A model generated the notes under the pieces. It ran no database searches, was not told where the DNA came from, and saw only the letters and a program-made list of their open reading frames with translations. DNA of 64,000 nucleotides, taken from positions 2,198,979 to 2,262,978 of the forward strand of contig NZ_FOJG01000002.1 in NCBI RefSeq assembly GCF_900110835.1, read 5' to 3'. The translations under genes and the position numbers were made by a program. The DNA comes from Chitinophaga arvensicola. GTDB taxonomy: Bacteria; Bacteroidota; Bacteroidia; Chitinophagales; Chitinophagaceae. Positions within the stretch are counted from its first letter, which is position 1. Each line of letters starts with the position of its first letter. Positions 1 through 8,700 of this stretch are shown one piece after another.

Positions 1-62
1 CCATCCGCTCTGTGAACCAGGACCTGGAACGACTCCTTCATTACCTCGTCAGCATCGAATAA
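1..62 (+). CDS. 3' end of an unidentified gene
   Basis: An open frame enters from the left edge and ends at a TAA at 60-62; its last residues read ...RSVNQDLERLLHYLVSIE. Only 19 codons are visible, so no family can be named and the frame could be chance. The amphipathic leucine-rich tail would suit the C-terminal helix of a cytosolic protein. Confidence 0.35.
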   Translation, partial: IRSVNQDLERLLHYLVSIE

Positions 63-130
63 CGGCCATGATTTTCCCGAATGCGTAAAAAGTATTCCCA
101 TTTCGCCTTCCATTCCCTTCCTTACTCCAC

Positions 131-138
131 TAGCTTTG
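131..138 (+). promoter_or_regulatory. Putative -7 box (TAGCTTTG) before the DUF4198 gene
   Basis: TAGCTTTG matches the Bacteroidota sigma-A -7 consensus TAnnTTTG and lies 33 bases before the ATG at 171. No clear TTTG -33 element is seen at the usual distance. Confidence 0.4.
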
Positions 139-170
139 CGGATCATGCGTCATATATAAATTAAGATATA

Positions 171-884
171 ATGAAAAAATTCCTGTTTTCTGTACTATTA
201 TGCTGTAGCCTGCAGCCGCTCTTTGCTCATGCCATCTGGATCGAAACCATTACTTCCGGTAAAATCGGACAGGCACAAGAGGTAAAAGTTTTCCTCGGTG
301 AATATGCCGGTAACGAACGTGATTCTATCTCCAACTGGTTCAGTAATATGAAAGATTTTACGCTGTACCTGGTAAAACCCGACGGACAAAAAGAAAAACT
401 GACCTGTACCAACAAGGGCAACTATTTCTCCGCCACCTTTACACCAGCAGTGGCCGGTGCACATTTACTTACCATTGATCATACCGTTCAGGAAGTGTAT
501 AATGGCAGCAAGATCCATTATTATGCCGTGGGACTGGTAAAAGTAAACAATGCGCTGAATGGCGTGGATAACGTGAAAGAATATACGGACTTCTCGCTGT
601 TGACTAATTTCCAGAAGACCAACAAGCTGAATCAACCTGCTACCGTGCAGTTAAGCTATAAAAAGGCAGTTCCTGCCGATGGTGAAGTAACGATCCAGTC
701 GCCTGAAGGATGGACCAAAGCTATCAAAGCAACGCCTGCAGGAGATGTAACTTTCTCTCCCGCATGGAAAGGCCGTTATATGCTGGAAGGCACATTTACC
801 GAAACAGCCAGCGGTCAGCATGAAGGAAAAGATTTTAAGAAAGTATGGCATTGCGTCACTTACTGCATGGATGTAGAAAAGTAA
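171..884 (+). CDS. DUF4198-like secreted protein
   Basis: A 237-residue protein with a clear Sec signal peptide (MKKFLFSVLLCCSLQPLFAHA) followed by the HAIWIE motif near the mature N-terminus, typical of DUF4198 proteins. Members are periplasmic all-beta proteins, often near metal uptake genes; their function is not established. No metal transporter is visible here. The protein is full length for the family and is closed by a hairpin terminator at 898. Family assignment rests on the signal peptide/HAIWIE context and the length, so it is moderately secure; the role is unknown. Confidence 0.7.
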   Translation: MKKFLFSVLLCCSLQPLFAHAIWIETITSGKIGQAQEVKVFLGEYAGNERDSISNWFSNMKDFTLYLVKPDGQKEKLTCTNKGNYFSATFTPAVAGAHLLTIDHTVQEVYNGSKIHYYAVGLVKVNNALNGVDNVKEYTDFSLLTNFQKTNKLNQPATVQLSYKKAVPADGEVTIQSPEGWTKAIKATPAGDVTFSPAWKGRYMLEGTFTETASGQHEGKDFKKVWHCVTYCMDVEK

Positions 885-897
885 ACAATGAATCAGG

Positions 898-922
898 GGG
901 CTGACTACGGTCAGCCCTTTTT
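898..922 (+). terminator. Intrinsic terminator after DUF4198 gene
   Basis: An 8-bp perfect stem, GGGCTGAC/GTCAGCCC with a TACG loop, is followed by TTTTT. It overlaps the last codons of the convergent gene ending at 911. Confidence 0.8.
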
Positions 923-1552
923 ATGATGTGGCAGTACCTCTCCGTAGATTTCCTCAAAGTCTTTCCCCTTATGTGATTGCCAGATACTGCTGAATTTTGT
1001 TTCCACTCCTTTCAATAACTGGATACAGAGCTTCCGGTCATCGTCTGCCATATCATGAAACATCATTTCTGCCAGCTGGCTTATTCTCCTTCTGCACTGT
1101 ATCAGCACTTTCTCTCCTTTGGGTGTCACTTTCAGCCGTTTGGACCGCTTATCATCTTTATCATCATATTCTGTGAGGTAGCCGAGTTTTTTCAACCGGT
1201 TAAGTTTATCTGTTCCGGTCGATAGCTCCTGCAAGGCCGCGTAAATGGCTTCCGTTTTCCGTGGTTCGCCCACCTGCGCTACGGTGTTAAGCAGGGAGTA
1301 TTCATCGATCGTATTGATGCCGGTGCCATCCAGCGCTGCTACGGTATAGATCGTGTGCAGTTTAAAGATCCTGCCAATGATGCGCATGAGTACACCATCG
1401 CTATGCACCGGTAAAAACCTGCCTTCCGGTGGAACAGGCTTCCGCTCTTTTTGATGGGCCAGGTAATGCCTGCAAAAATCTTCAATACTCCCTTCCGGAT
1501 GCTGATCGTCAAAAGCACCCCATTCTGTGATCAGTTCTACCGCTTTATTCAT
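911..1552 (-). CDS. MarR-like winged-helix regulator
   Basis: A 213-residue protein with a winged-helix region at about residues 80-160: EAIYAALQELSTGTDKLNRL suits the recognition helix, then KLGYLTEYDDKDDKRSKRLK forms the wing and VTPKGEKVL the typical end of a MarR fold. An N-terminal extension of about 50 residues is not typical of MarR and resembles Bacteroidota proteins with an added helical segment. The ATG at 1552 is preferred; an in-frame upstream start at 1630 would run through the AT-rich promoter region. It is divergent from the membrane protein at 1675 and may control it. The ligand is unknown. Confidence 0.75.
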   Translation of the reverse strand: MNKAVELITEWGAFDDQHPEGSIEDFCRHYLAHQKERKPVPPEGRFLPVHSDGVLMRIIGRIFKLHTIYTVAALDGTGINTIDEYSLLNTVAQVGEPRKTEAIYAALQELSTGTDKLNRLKKLGYLTEYDDKDDKRSKRLKVTPKGEKVLIQCRRRISQLAEMMFHDMADDDRKLCIQLLKGVETKFSSIWQSHKGKDFEEIYGEVLPHHKKG

Positions 1553-1601
1553 GCTATATATTTTACTTTCGTAGCAATAATAGAAAAAATACTCCGGATT
1601 T

Positions 1602-1633
1602 TTTGTTTTTACTATATTTCCGATATACATTTA
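1602..1633 (+). promoter_or_regulatory. Putative promoter TTTG-N20-TACATTTA
   Basis: TTTG at 1602-1605 and TACATTTA at 1626-1633 match the Bacteroidota -33/-7 pair with a normal spacing and one mismatch in the -7 box. It would drive the membrane-protein genes at 1675 and 2155. Confidence 0.45.
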
Positions 1634-1674
1634 CTATTATTATTTCGATTATATCATATAAAACCCACAATCAA

Positions 1675-2139
1675 ATGTCAACACAAGTAATACTCCAGGG
1701 CTTTGTTGTGCTTCATCTCATCGGACTACTTCTTTTTGCCGGTACGTCTGTGGCGGATTTCGCGGGCTACCGCCAGTTCTGGAAGCAATATAGCCTGGAT
1801 AAAAGCAAAGCGGCGGTCATGCTGCAAACCGTAGGCGGTTTTCACATTTTAATGCGGATTGGGATCGGGCTTATCATCCTTTCAGGAATTGGCCTGATGT
1901 ACATGACGCATGGCGTATTCGGGGAGCAGTTATGGTTCCGGGTAAAATTTGGCCTCGTAATCCTCATCATTCTGAACACATTCCTTTACGGGCGCCGGCA
2001 GAAAATATTGCTGGAGAAATCTATTGCCGGTCCGGAAACGGGGATACAAAAGATAAAGGAAAACATCCGGCTGTTTCACATCGTACAATTACTGATCGTT
2101 TTTATCATCCTGCTGTTGAGCGTATTCAAGTTCAACTGA
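1675..2139 (+). CDS. Small four-helix integral membrane protein
   Basis: A 154-residue protein with about four hydrophobic segments (near residues 6-28, 52-76, 88-106 and 133-151), with basic stretches between them. The layout recalls DUF2269/CopD-like four-helix proteins, but no diagnostic motif lets me fix a family. The ATG at 1675 is chosen because upstream in-frame codons lie in the promoter region. It is followed 15 bases later by a DoxX-like gene, so the two are probably one operon. The function is unknown. Confidence 0.65.
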   Translation: MSTQVILQGFVVLHLIGLLLFAGTSVADFAGYRQFWKQYSLDKSKAAVMLQTVGGFHILMRIGIGLIILSGIGLMYMTHGVFGEQLWFRVKFGLVILIILNTFLYGRRQKILLEKSIAGPETGIQKIKENIRLFHIVQLLIVFIILLLSVFKFN

Positions 2140-2154
2140 TCAAATTATTATCTC

Positions 2155-2532
2155 ATGAAAAAAGATAAAATCATTTACTGGACCGCCACGCTTATTCTTA
2201 CGGGGGTAATGCTGTGGAGTGCTTTTAATTTTGCGTTCAACCCCGAAATGAAGCATGCTTTTGCGCATCTGGGATTGCCCAACTGGTTCCGCATAGAACT
2301 GACCACGGCCAAGCTGCTGGGATCACTGGCGTTGCTGCTGCCTTTCACGCCACCAAAGCTGCGGGAGTTTGCCTACTTTGGTTTTGGGATCACGCTGATT
2401 TCGGCAGCCATCGCACATTTGTCGAGCGGCGACAGCGTACTACTGGAAATTGGTCATACCAGCTTTTTTGTCAGCCTTGTGGTTTCCTATGTGTACTATC
2501 ATAAGCTTCACCCGGCAACGGCGGTCGCATAG
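2155..2532 (+). CDS. DoxX-like membrane protein
   Basis: A 125-residue protein with four predicted membrane helices. Features of the DoxX-like family are visible: an N-terminal helix ending near FAFNPEM, a HLGLPNWFR loop, KLLGSLALLLPF, and a last helix pair after KLREFAYFGF. DoxX-like proteins are inner-membrane proteins of mostly unknown function, sometimes tied to redox stress. It is probably co-transcribed with the membrane protein ending at 2139, under control of the divergent MarR-like gene (inference). Confidence 0.8.
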   Translation: MKKDKIIYWTATLILTGVMLWSAFNFAFNPEMKHAFAHLGLPNWFRIELTTAKLLGSLALLLPFTPPKLREFAYFGFGITLISAAIAHLSSGDSVLLEIGHTSFFVSLVVSYVYYHKLHPATAVA

Positions 2533-2536
2533 AAAA

Positions 2537-2573
2537 ATAAAGCCTTCAGACCGGGCCTACCTGGAGGCTTTAT
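2537..2573 (+). terminator. Hairpin terminator after DoxX-like gene
   Basis: ATAAAGCCT and AGGCTTTAT form a 9-bp stem that extends inward past one G-U pair. The run after the stem is only TATATAT, so termination may be partial. The rest of the gap up to 2760 holds no gene. Confidence 0.65.
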
Positions 2574-2760
2574 ATATGTATTGTTATATTATTTCGCACC
2601 CGGTGCTGCGGTTACTTCTTTATTGAGCAACTGCCTACACAATCCCTGCGCTGTTTCAACGCATTCCTAAAACATTGACAGCGATCCAGGTAGGCGTATC
2701 CCCCGAAACACGGAGCCGCTTCTCCGGAAAATAAAACCACTTCTCTTCGGGTTACTGTTG

Positions 2761-2795
2761 TATATTTGTAAGGTAAACTTATAATTTTACCTTAC
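2761..2795 (+). promoter_or_regulatory. marR promoter with overlapping 10-bp palindromic operator
   Basis: A perfect -7 box TATATTTG (2761-2768) is overlapped at its last base by a perfect inverted repeat, GTAAGGTAAA (2768-2777) and TTTACCTTAC (2786-2795), separated by 8 bases. The palindrome sits on the start of transcription, 3 bases before the marR ATG. A dimeric MarR protein bound here would block its own operon. The binding is inferred. Confidence 0.7.
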
Positions 2796-2798
2796 TAT

Positions 2799-3236
2799 AT
2801 GCCTTCCAGGAATACGGATCTTCTTGCGGCGGAATTACGCCCTTTGTTAGCCAGGCTGATCAGGAAGCTGCGGAAACTCTCCCCGGCCAATGAGCAGCTA
2901 TCGCAAAGCGAGCGCTCTGTGCTGGTGCTGCTGGATCAGCAGGATGCATTGCTTTCTGCCGAGCTGGCCGTCATGGAAAAGATGACGCCCCAATCGATGG
3001 GACAACTACTGCAACACCTGTCGGCCCTGGGCCTGATTACCAAAACCATCTCTCCCACCGACAAACGGAAAATCCTGATTTCCCTTTCTGCAACAGGAAA
3101 GGAAAGGATACAGAAAGTTCGCAGGGAGCGCGATGAGTGGCTGAGCAGAGCTATCGGTGAAGTATGTACGAAAGAAGAGCAGGCCATCCTGCGGGCAGCC
3201 ATAGGACCATTATCCAGGCTGGTTGAGTATGAATAA
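2799..3236 (+). CDS. MarR family transcriptional regulator
   Basis: A 145-residue protein with the complete MarR fold. Residues about 30-100 hold the winged helix: ALLSAELAVMEKMTPQSMGQ is the helix-turn-helix, LGLITKTISPTDKRKILISL the wing with the conserved D-x-R/K pair, and SATGKERIQ the following helix. MarR proteins are ligand-responsive dimeric repressors. The gene ends 15 bases before an MFS exporter gene, the classical repressor-efflux arrangement, and has a palindromic operator over its promoter, so autoregulation together with the exporter is likely. The inducer is unknown. Confidence 0.9.
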   Translation: MPSRNTDLLAAELRPLLARLIRKLRKLSPANEQLSQSERSVLVLLDQQDALLSAELAVMEKMTPQSMGQLLQHLSALGLITKTISPTDKRKILISLSATGKERIQKVRRERDEWLSRAIGEVCTKEEQAILRAAIGPLSRLVEYE

Positions 3237-3251
3237 AAGCGCGGCAAGAAC

Positions 3252-4481
3252 ATGAACATCAGCACCTTCAATGCATTTAAAAGTCGTAATTACCGATTAT
3301 ATTTCAGCGGCCAGTCTATTTCCCTGATCGGCACCTGGATGCAGAAAACTGCGGTGAGCTGGGTCATTTACTCTCAGACACATTCCAAATTTATGCTGGG
3401 CGTCACCCTTTTTGCCAGCATGTTCCCTTCCTTTGTGTTCTCTTTCCTTGGCGGCGTGGCATCCGACCGGTACAACCGCTACAAGCTGTTACTGATCACA
3501 CAGCTGGCCTCTATGCTACAGGCGGTTTTACTCACAGTACTGATCTATTTCAAACATTACCAGGTATGGCAGATCATCGGACTCAGTGCTTTCCTCGGAC
3601 TGATCAACGCATTCGACGTGCCGGCGCGGCAATCACTCGTGTATGAAATGGTAGACGATAAGGCCGATCTGCCCAATGCCCTCGCACTGAATTCCTCCAT
3701 GGTGAATTTATCGCGCCTGATCGGTCCCGGTATCGCAGGGCTGGCACTGGAGAAATTCGGGGAAGATATCTGCTTTGCCCTGAATGCAGTCAGCTTTATT
3801 GCCGTAATAGGCTCCCTGCTGCGCATGAAACTACCGGCATATACCGCCAAAGCACGTACGAAAAATATATTGGGAGAACTGAAAGAAGGTTTTGCCTATA
3901 TCCGCGCTACCCCATCCATTTCACTGATACTGCTAACACTGGCATCGGTGAGTTTGCTGGTACTGCCTTATACCACGCTGATGCCCGTATACGCCAAGGA
4001 TATTTTCAAAGGCAATGCGTCCACCTTTGGAGTGATAGACAGCGCCATCGGCATGGGCGCCTTCTGTGGCGCTATTTTCCTGGCTTCGCTGAAACCTGGA
4101 AAAAATCTGCGGCGCATCCTGGCTTTCAATACCCTGGTATTCGGCGCAGGACTGGTACTGTTTTCCCATTCCACCATCTATCCGCTGGCGCTGGTATTTG
4201 CCACCATCGCAGGTTTCGGCATGATGTCGCAGATCACCATCAGCAATACCCTGATCCAGACCACCGTAGATCCTTCCATGCGGGGACGCGTGATCAGCTT
4301 TTATGCCATGGCTTTTTTCGGTATGCAGCCACTAGGCGGACTGCTCATAGGCGCTATTTCCCAATGGATAGGGACACCGAATACCGTATTGTTGCAGGGC
4401 GTCATTACGCTTATTATCGGCGGCTTACTTTTTCGCCGGCAACAATTAGCAGCCGCCAGTGAATTGGCCATCAATTCCTAA
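3252..4481 (+). CDS. MFS transporter (EntS/MFS_3-like exporter)
   Basis: A 409-residue inner-membrane protein with 12 predicted helices. The N-terminus FKSRNYRLYFSGQSISLIGT and the loop GGVASDRYNRYKLL are characteristic of the enterobactin-exporter-like MFS_3 group; IGPGIAGLALEKFGEDICF and RGRVISFYAMAFFGMQPLGG are further conserved stretches. Such proteins are proton-driven exporters of siderophores or drugs. Linkage to marR suggests inducible efflux of a toxic compound. The substrate cannot be read from the sequence. Confidence 0.88.
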   Translation: MNISTFNAFKSRNYRLYFSGQSISLIGTWMQKTAVSWVIYSQTHSKFMLGVTLFASMFPSFVFSFLGGVASDRYNRYKLLLITQLASMLQAVLLTVLIYFKHYQVWQIIGLSAFLGLINAFDVPARQSLVYEMVDDKADLPNALALNSSMVNLSRLIGPGIAGLALEKFGEDICFALNAVSFIAVIGSLLRMKLPAYTAKARTKNILGELKEGFAYIRATPSISLILLTLASVSLLVLPYTTLMPVYAKDIFKGNASTFGVIDSAIGMGAFCGAIFLASLKPGKNLRRILAFNTLVFGAGLVLFSHSTIYPLALVFATIAGFGMMSQITISNTLIQTTVDPSMRGRVISFYAMAFFGMQPLGGLLIGAISQWIGTPNTVLLQGVITLIIGGLLFRRQQLAAASELAINS

Positions 4482-4499
4482 ACGGTTATCTTTAAGGAG

Positions 4500-5537
4500 A
4501 TGTTAACCGGATTATTTAAAACAGGAACACTGTCCTGCTGCATGATGCTGCTTTGTGTATCCTTGTATGCACAAAACCTGCAAGGCGTCTGGAAAGGCTG
4601 GACTGCCGCCGAATCCCAGGGATGGTTCTATGGCACCGGCAGCTATATCATGGAAATAAAAAACGCCGGAAACGGAAAATATAAGGCCACTGCCTGGTTT
4701 TATGAAACACCGCAACTCTATGGCGAAGTAACAGTAACCGGCCTACGAAATGATAGCGCCGGTAAATATCGCTTCCAGGAATTAAAATTCAACCGGCTGA
4801 CGATTCCCAAAAATTACAGCGCACGCCTGGCCACCATGCAATTATCACTTTTTGATATAGATGGGGAAATGGTATTGCAGGGCCCAATGATCAGCTACTC
4901 AAAATATACCGGCAAAATACGCACGAAAAGAACCGTGCGCTTATCAAAACTCAGCGAGCTGGAAATTGCCGCCCTGCGGATCCCCGGTAGTAACCAGTTA
5001 TTTTCCGGGAGAGATACAACGGCTGCGGATATTCCGGTGGTGGCAGCCATCGGGCCCAAAGCACCGGAAGCGGTGAAACCGGTACGGCCCCCGGTGGCAA
5101 CCCCTCTACCAAAGCCGGCAACTACACCACCCCCCATCGCAATTATGCCCGATACTGCCCGCACGCCGGCTTTGCCTCCCCGCGAAAACCGCATTCAGGG
5201 TAGCTACGAGATCCGTGAACCCGGCATCGACATCACTTTATATGATTACGGTACCATTGATCATGATACCATTACGGTATTTTTCAATGGGGTGAAAGTG
5301 GCCGACCGCCAGGAACTCACTGCCAGTCCGCTGCGTATGCACCTCCTTGCAGACCCCGGCCGGGAATACCAGGAACTGCTGCTACACGCCAATAACCTCG
5401 GCGATATTCCTCCCAATACCGCTAAAATGATTATCATGACCAGCGACAAGCGCTATGAGCTGAAAGTCACCTCTTCTGAAACAGAAAATGCGATGATCCG
5501 CTTCCATTATCTTCCCCAAAACGCTAATAAGAAATAA
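4500..5537 (+). CDS. Secreted protein of unknown function
   Basis: A 345-residue protein with an N-terminal signal peptide ending near VSLYAQ. An N-terminal beta-rich domain (about 27-150, opening NLQGVWKGWTAAESQGWFYG) is followed by a proline-rich linker (about 180-230) and a C-terminal domain (about 232-340) with the pattern ITLYDYGTIDHDTITVFFNG and LLLHANNLGDIPPNTAKMII. This C-terminal module resembles one seen in other secreted Bacteroidota proteins. AGGAG directly abuts the ATG, unusually close for a ribosome binding site; a later start at about residue 15 would shorten but keep the signal peptide. No function can be assigned. Confidence 0.75.
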   Translation: MLTGLFKTGTLSCCMMLLCVSLYAQNLQGVWKGWTAAESQGWFYGTGSYIMEIKNAGNGKYKATAWFYETPQLYGEVTVTGLRNDSAGKYRFQELKFNRLTIPKNYSARLATMQLSLFDIDGEMVLQGPMISYSKYTGKIRTKRTVRLSKLSELEIAALRIPGSNQLFSGRDTTAADIPVVAAIGPKAPEAVKPVRPPVATPLPKPATTPPPIAIMPDTARTPALPPRENRIQGSYEIREPGIDITLYDYGTIDHDTITVFFNGVKVADRQELTASPLRMHLLADPGREYQELLLHANNLGDIPPNTAKMIIMTSDKRYELKVTSSETENAMIRFHYLPQNANKK

Positions 5538-5544
5538 TCCCCAG

Positions 5545-5562
5545 GGGCCATCGGCCCTTTTC
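5545..5562 (+). terminator. Short hairpin terminator
   Basis: GGGCC-ATC-GGCCC followed by TTTT lies 8 bases after the stop codon at 5537. The rest of the gap to 5778 is AT-rich, with nothing convincing beyond a 16-codon frame at 5710-5760. Confidence 0.6.
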
Positions 5563-5778
5563 GTTCCCACAATGCGCTGAAATCCTTATCGATAGCGGGC
5601 TCTGCATACTCTTTTACCCAACACAGATGCGCAACGATTGATTTATTTTACTATTTTTAGCATTTAACTGTTTCAACCTGAAATAAGTGAACTAAAAATC
5701 AACTTACACATGGCAAAGGACATCATTGTATCCCTGAACAGTAAAATTACTAACCATTAATAGCGACACACCAGTAAA

Positions 5779-8700
5779 ATGAATCATTCATTTAAAAGAA
5801 ATTTACTTGTCAGTTACGGTACTTCCCTGTTTTTACTGATTGTCAGCTCCATCGCCTCCTTTATCAGCATCCGCAACCTCCTCGACAGCCAGCAATGGGT
5901 GAACCACACGAATACCGTGATCACCAAGCTGGAAAATGTGATGTCGGTTATGAAGGATGGAGAAACCGGCGAACGCGGTTTTCTGCTGACAGGAGAAGCC
6001 GAATTCCTGGAGCCCTACAGCGGTACCGCTGAAAAAATCAACCGGCTGCTGGAGGAAATCCGGGAACTGACCATAGACAACCCCGCCCAGACACAAACCG
6101 TTGAACAACTCCGCGAAGCTTCCAACAAACGGCTGGCCGATTTCCAACACATGATCGATCAGAAAAAGGCGGGTGTGGCTGCCTCTTCTGAAATACTGCG
6201 ACAGGGAAAAGTCAAAATGGACGAATGCCGCAGACTCGTACAACAAATGCAGAACAGGGAACAGGCCTTGCTGGTAAGCCGCACCGGCACCGTAAGCCAG
6301 TTTGCCTCCTATACCTCCATCCTCATTTTACTGGCATCCCTATTGGCCATTCTCGTTACCATCGTGTCTTTTGTACGGGTGAACAGCGATTTCAACAAGC
6401 GGGTTCAACTGCAACTTGAACTCCAGCAAAAGGATGAAGAAACCACCCAACGTCTGAATATCATTCAGCAGATTGCAGATAGAATTTCTTCCGGCAACTA
6501 TCAGACACGGGTTGGCGATGAAGGGAAAGACGTACTGGGCGCCCTCTCCGGCTCCCTGAATAAAATGGCCGAATCCCTGGAATATTCCTTTACCAGTCTT
6601 TCTGAAAAAGAATGGCTGCAGGCTGGCATTGCTGCCCTCAATGAAAAAATGATCGGCGAAAAAGCGTTAACCAAACTCACCTACCAGGTCATTGAATACC
6701 TGGCCGCATACACCGATGCACAGGTAGGCGCCTTTTACCTGCTGGAAGGAGAAAATACATTATCACTCTCCGCCAGCATCGGCCTGAATACAAAGGATGC
6801 CAGATCTGAAATATTACTGGGTGAAGGACTGGCCGGCCAAAGTGGCTTATCCGGCGCCCCCATCCAGCTCCGCGATATTGCCGATGCGGAAATGCTCATC
6901 GACTACTCCGGTGGCAGCATAAAACCACACAGCATTATCGCCTTACCTGTATTCCACGAAAGGATGCTGAAAGGGGTCATTGAAATAGCATCACTGAAAC
7001 CGTTCTCCAACATCGCGATAGAATTCCTGAAAGCAGCTATGTTTAATACCGGTATTGCGGTAAACAGCGCACAGGACCATCAGCGCTTACAGGTGTTACT
7101 GGAAGAAACCCAGGCACAATCCGAAGAGTTGCAGTCCCAGCACAATGAGCTGGAAAGCATTAACGCAGAACTAGAAGCACAGTCGCAACGACTCCAGGCA
7201 TCCGAAGAAGAATTGCGCGTACAGCAGGAAGAACTCCAGGAAGCCAACCAGGAACTGGAAGGCCGCAGCCGCCTGTTGCAGGAAAGCAATGAACTGATCC
7301 TGGAACGCAATTTTGAAATACAGCATAAAGCAGAAGAACTCGCACTGAGTACCAAATATAAATCTGAGTTCCTGGCCAATATGTCGCACGAACTGCGCAC
7401 ACCACTGAATTCCATCCTGCTCCTCTCCCGTTTGCTCGCAGAAAATCATCCTGCCAACCTGGAAAAAGAACAGATAGAATATGCAGAGGTGATTCAAAGT
7501 TCCGGTAATGGCTTGCTCACACTCATCGATGAAATACTGGATCTCTCAAAAATTGAGTCCGGTAAAATGGAACTGGAATATGGCTATGTTGCGCTGGACG
7601 AAATCAGCGATGAAATGACATCCCTGTTTGAGCCGATAGCACATGATAAGGGCATTACTTTCACAGTGGAAGCCAGCGAAGACCTGCCCAAGATGATAGA
7701 AACAGATCATCTGCGCCTGCAACAGGTATTACGCAACCTTATTTCCAATGCCCTGAAATTCACGGCAGCCGGCAGTGTAGTCCTGCAAATAAAGAAAGAC
7801 CTGCCAGGAATTTCCTTTGCGGTGAAAGACACCGGCATTGGCATCCCCCAAAACAAACAACATACTGTTTTTGAAGCCTTCCAGCAGGCAGATGGTTCCA
7901 CCCGCAGAAAATATGGCGGCACCGGCCTCGGACTCTCTATCAGCCGGGAACTGGCCCGCTTGCTGGGTGGCGATATTTACCTGGAAAGTGAAGAAAACAA
8001 AGGCAGCACCTTTACCTTAAAAATTCCGCTGCACAAAGAAACTGCTTTACCGGAAACCACCGTTGTGGCTTCAGCGGATACCCCGGCCTATAAACCCACT
8101 CCTCCCCGGGAGCAACGATATATAGCAGAACATATTCCGGCGGCCATTCCGGACGACAGAAACGAAATCGGCCCCGGAGATAAAGTGATTCTTATCGTGG
8201 AAGACGATACGCCTTTTGCCCGCTCCCTGCTCGAATATACCCGCAGAAGCGGATTTAAGGGTATCGTTGCCGTAAGGGGCGACGAAGGCGTAGAACTGGC
8301 CAAACAATACCGTCCGCTGGGCATCCTGCTGGATATAGAGCTGCCGGTTAAAAGCGGCTGGGAAGTGATGGAAGAGCTGAAAACCAACGCCAGTACGCGC
8401 GCCATCCCGGTACATATCATGTCTTCCCATGAAGTGAAGCATAGAAGTCTTTCCAGGGGTGCGGTGGATTTCATCAACAAACCTCTTGCCGTAGAAAAAC
8501 TCGGGGAAGTATTCCAGAAAATAGAAATGGCCCTCAGCAAGCACCCTAAGAAAGTGCTGATTGTGGAAGAGAACCAGAAACATGCACAGGGACTGGCCTA
8601 TTTCCTGGAAAGCTTTAATATCTCCACAGAAATCAGGAACAATATCGGCGAAGGCCTGAAAGCACTGAACCGCACGGAAGTGGACTGCGTGATCCTCGAT

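Noticed and set aside
1553..1630. Upstream start for the MarR-like gene
   Set aside because: The added stretch is very AT-rich and lies in the divergent promoter region; MNKAVELITEW at 1552 is a better start.
5710..5760. 16-codon frame before the hybrid kinase
   Set aside because: Too short, no ribosome binding site, and no sign of a leader-peptide function.
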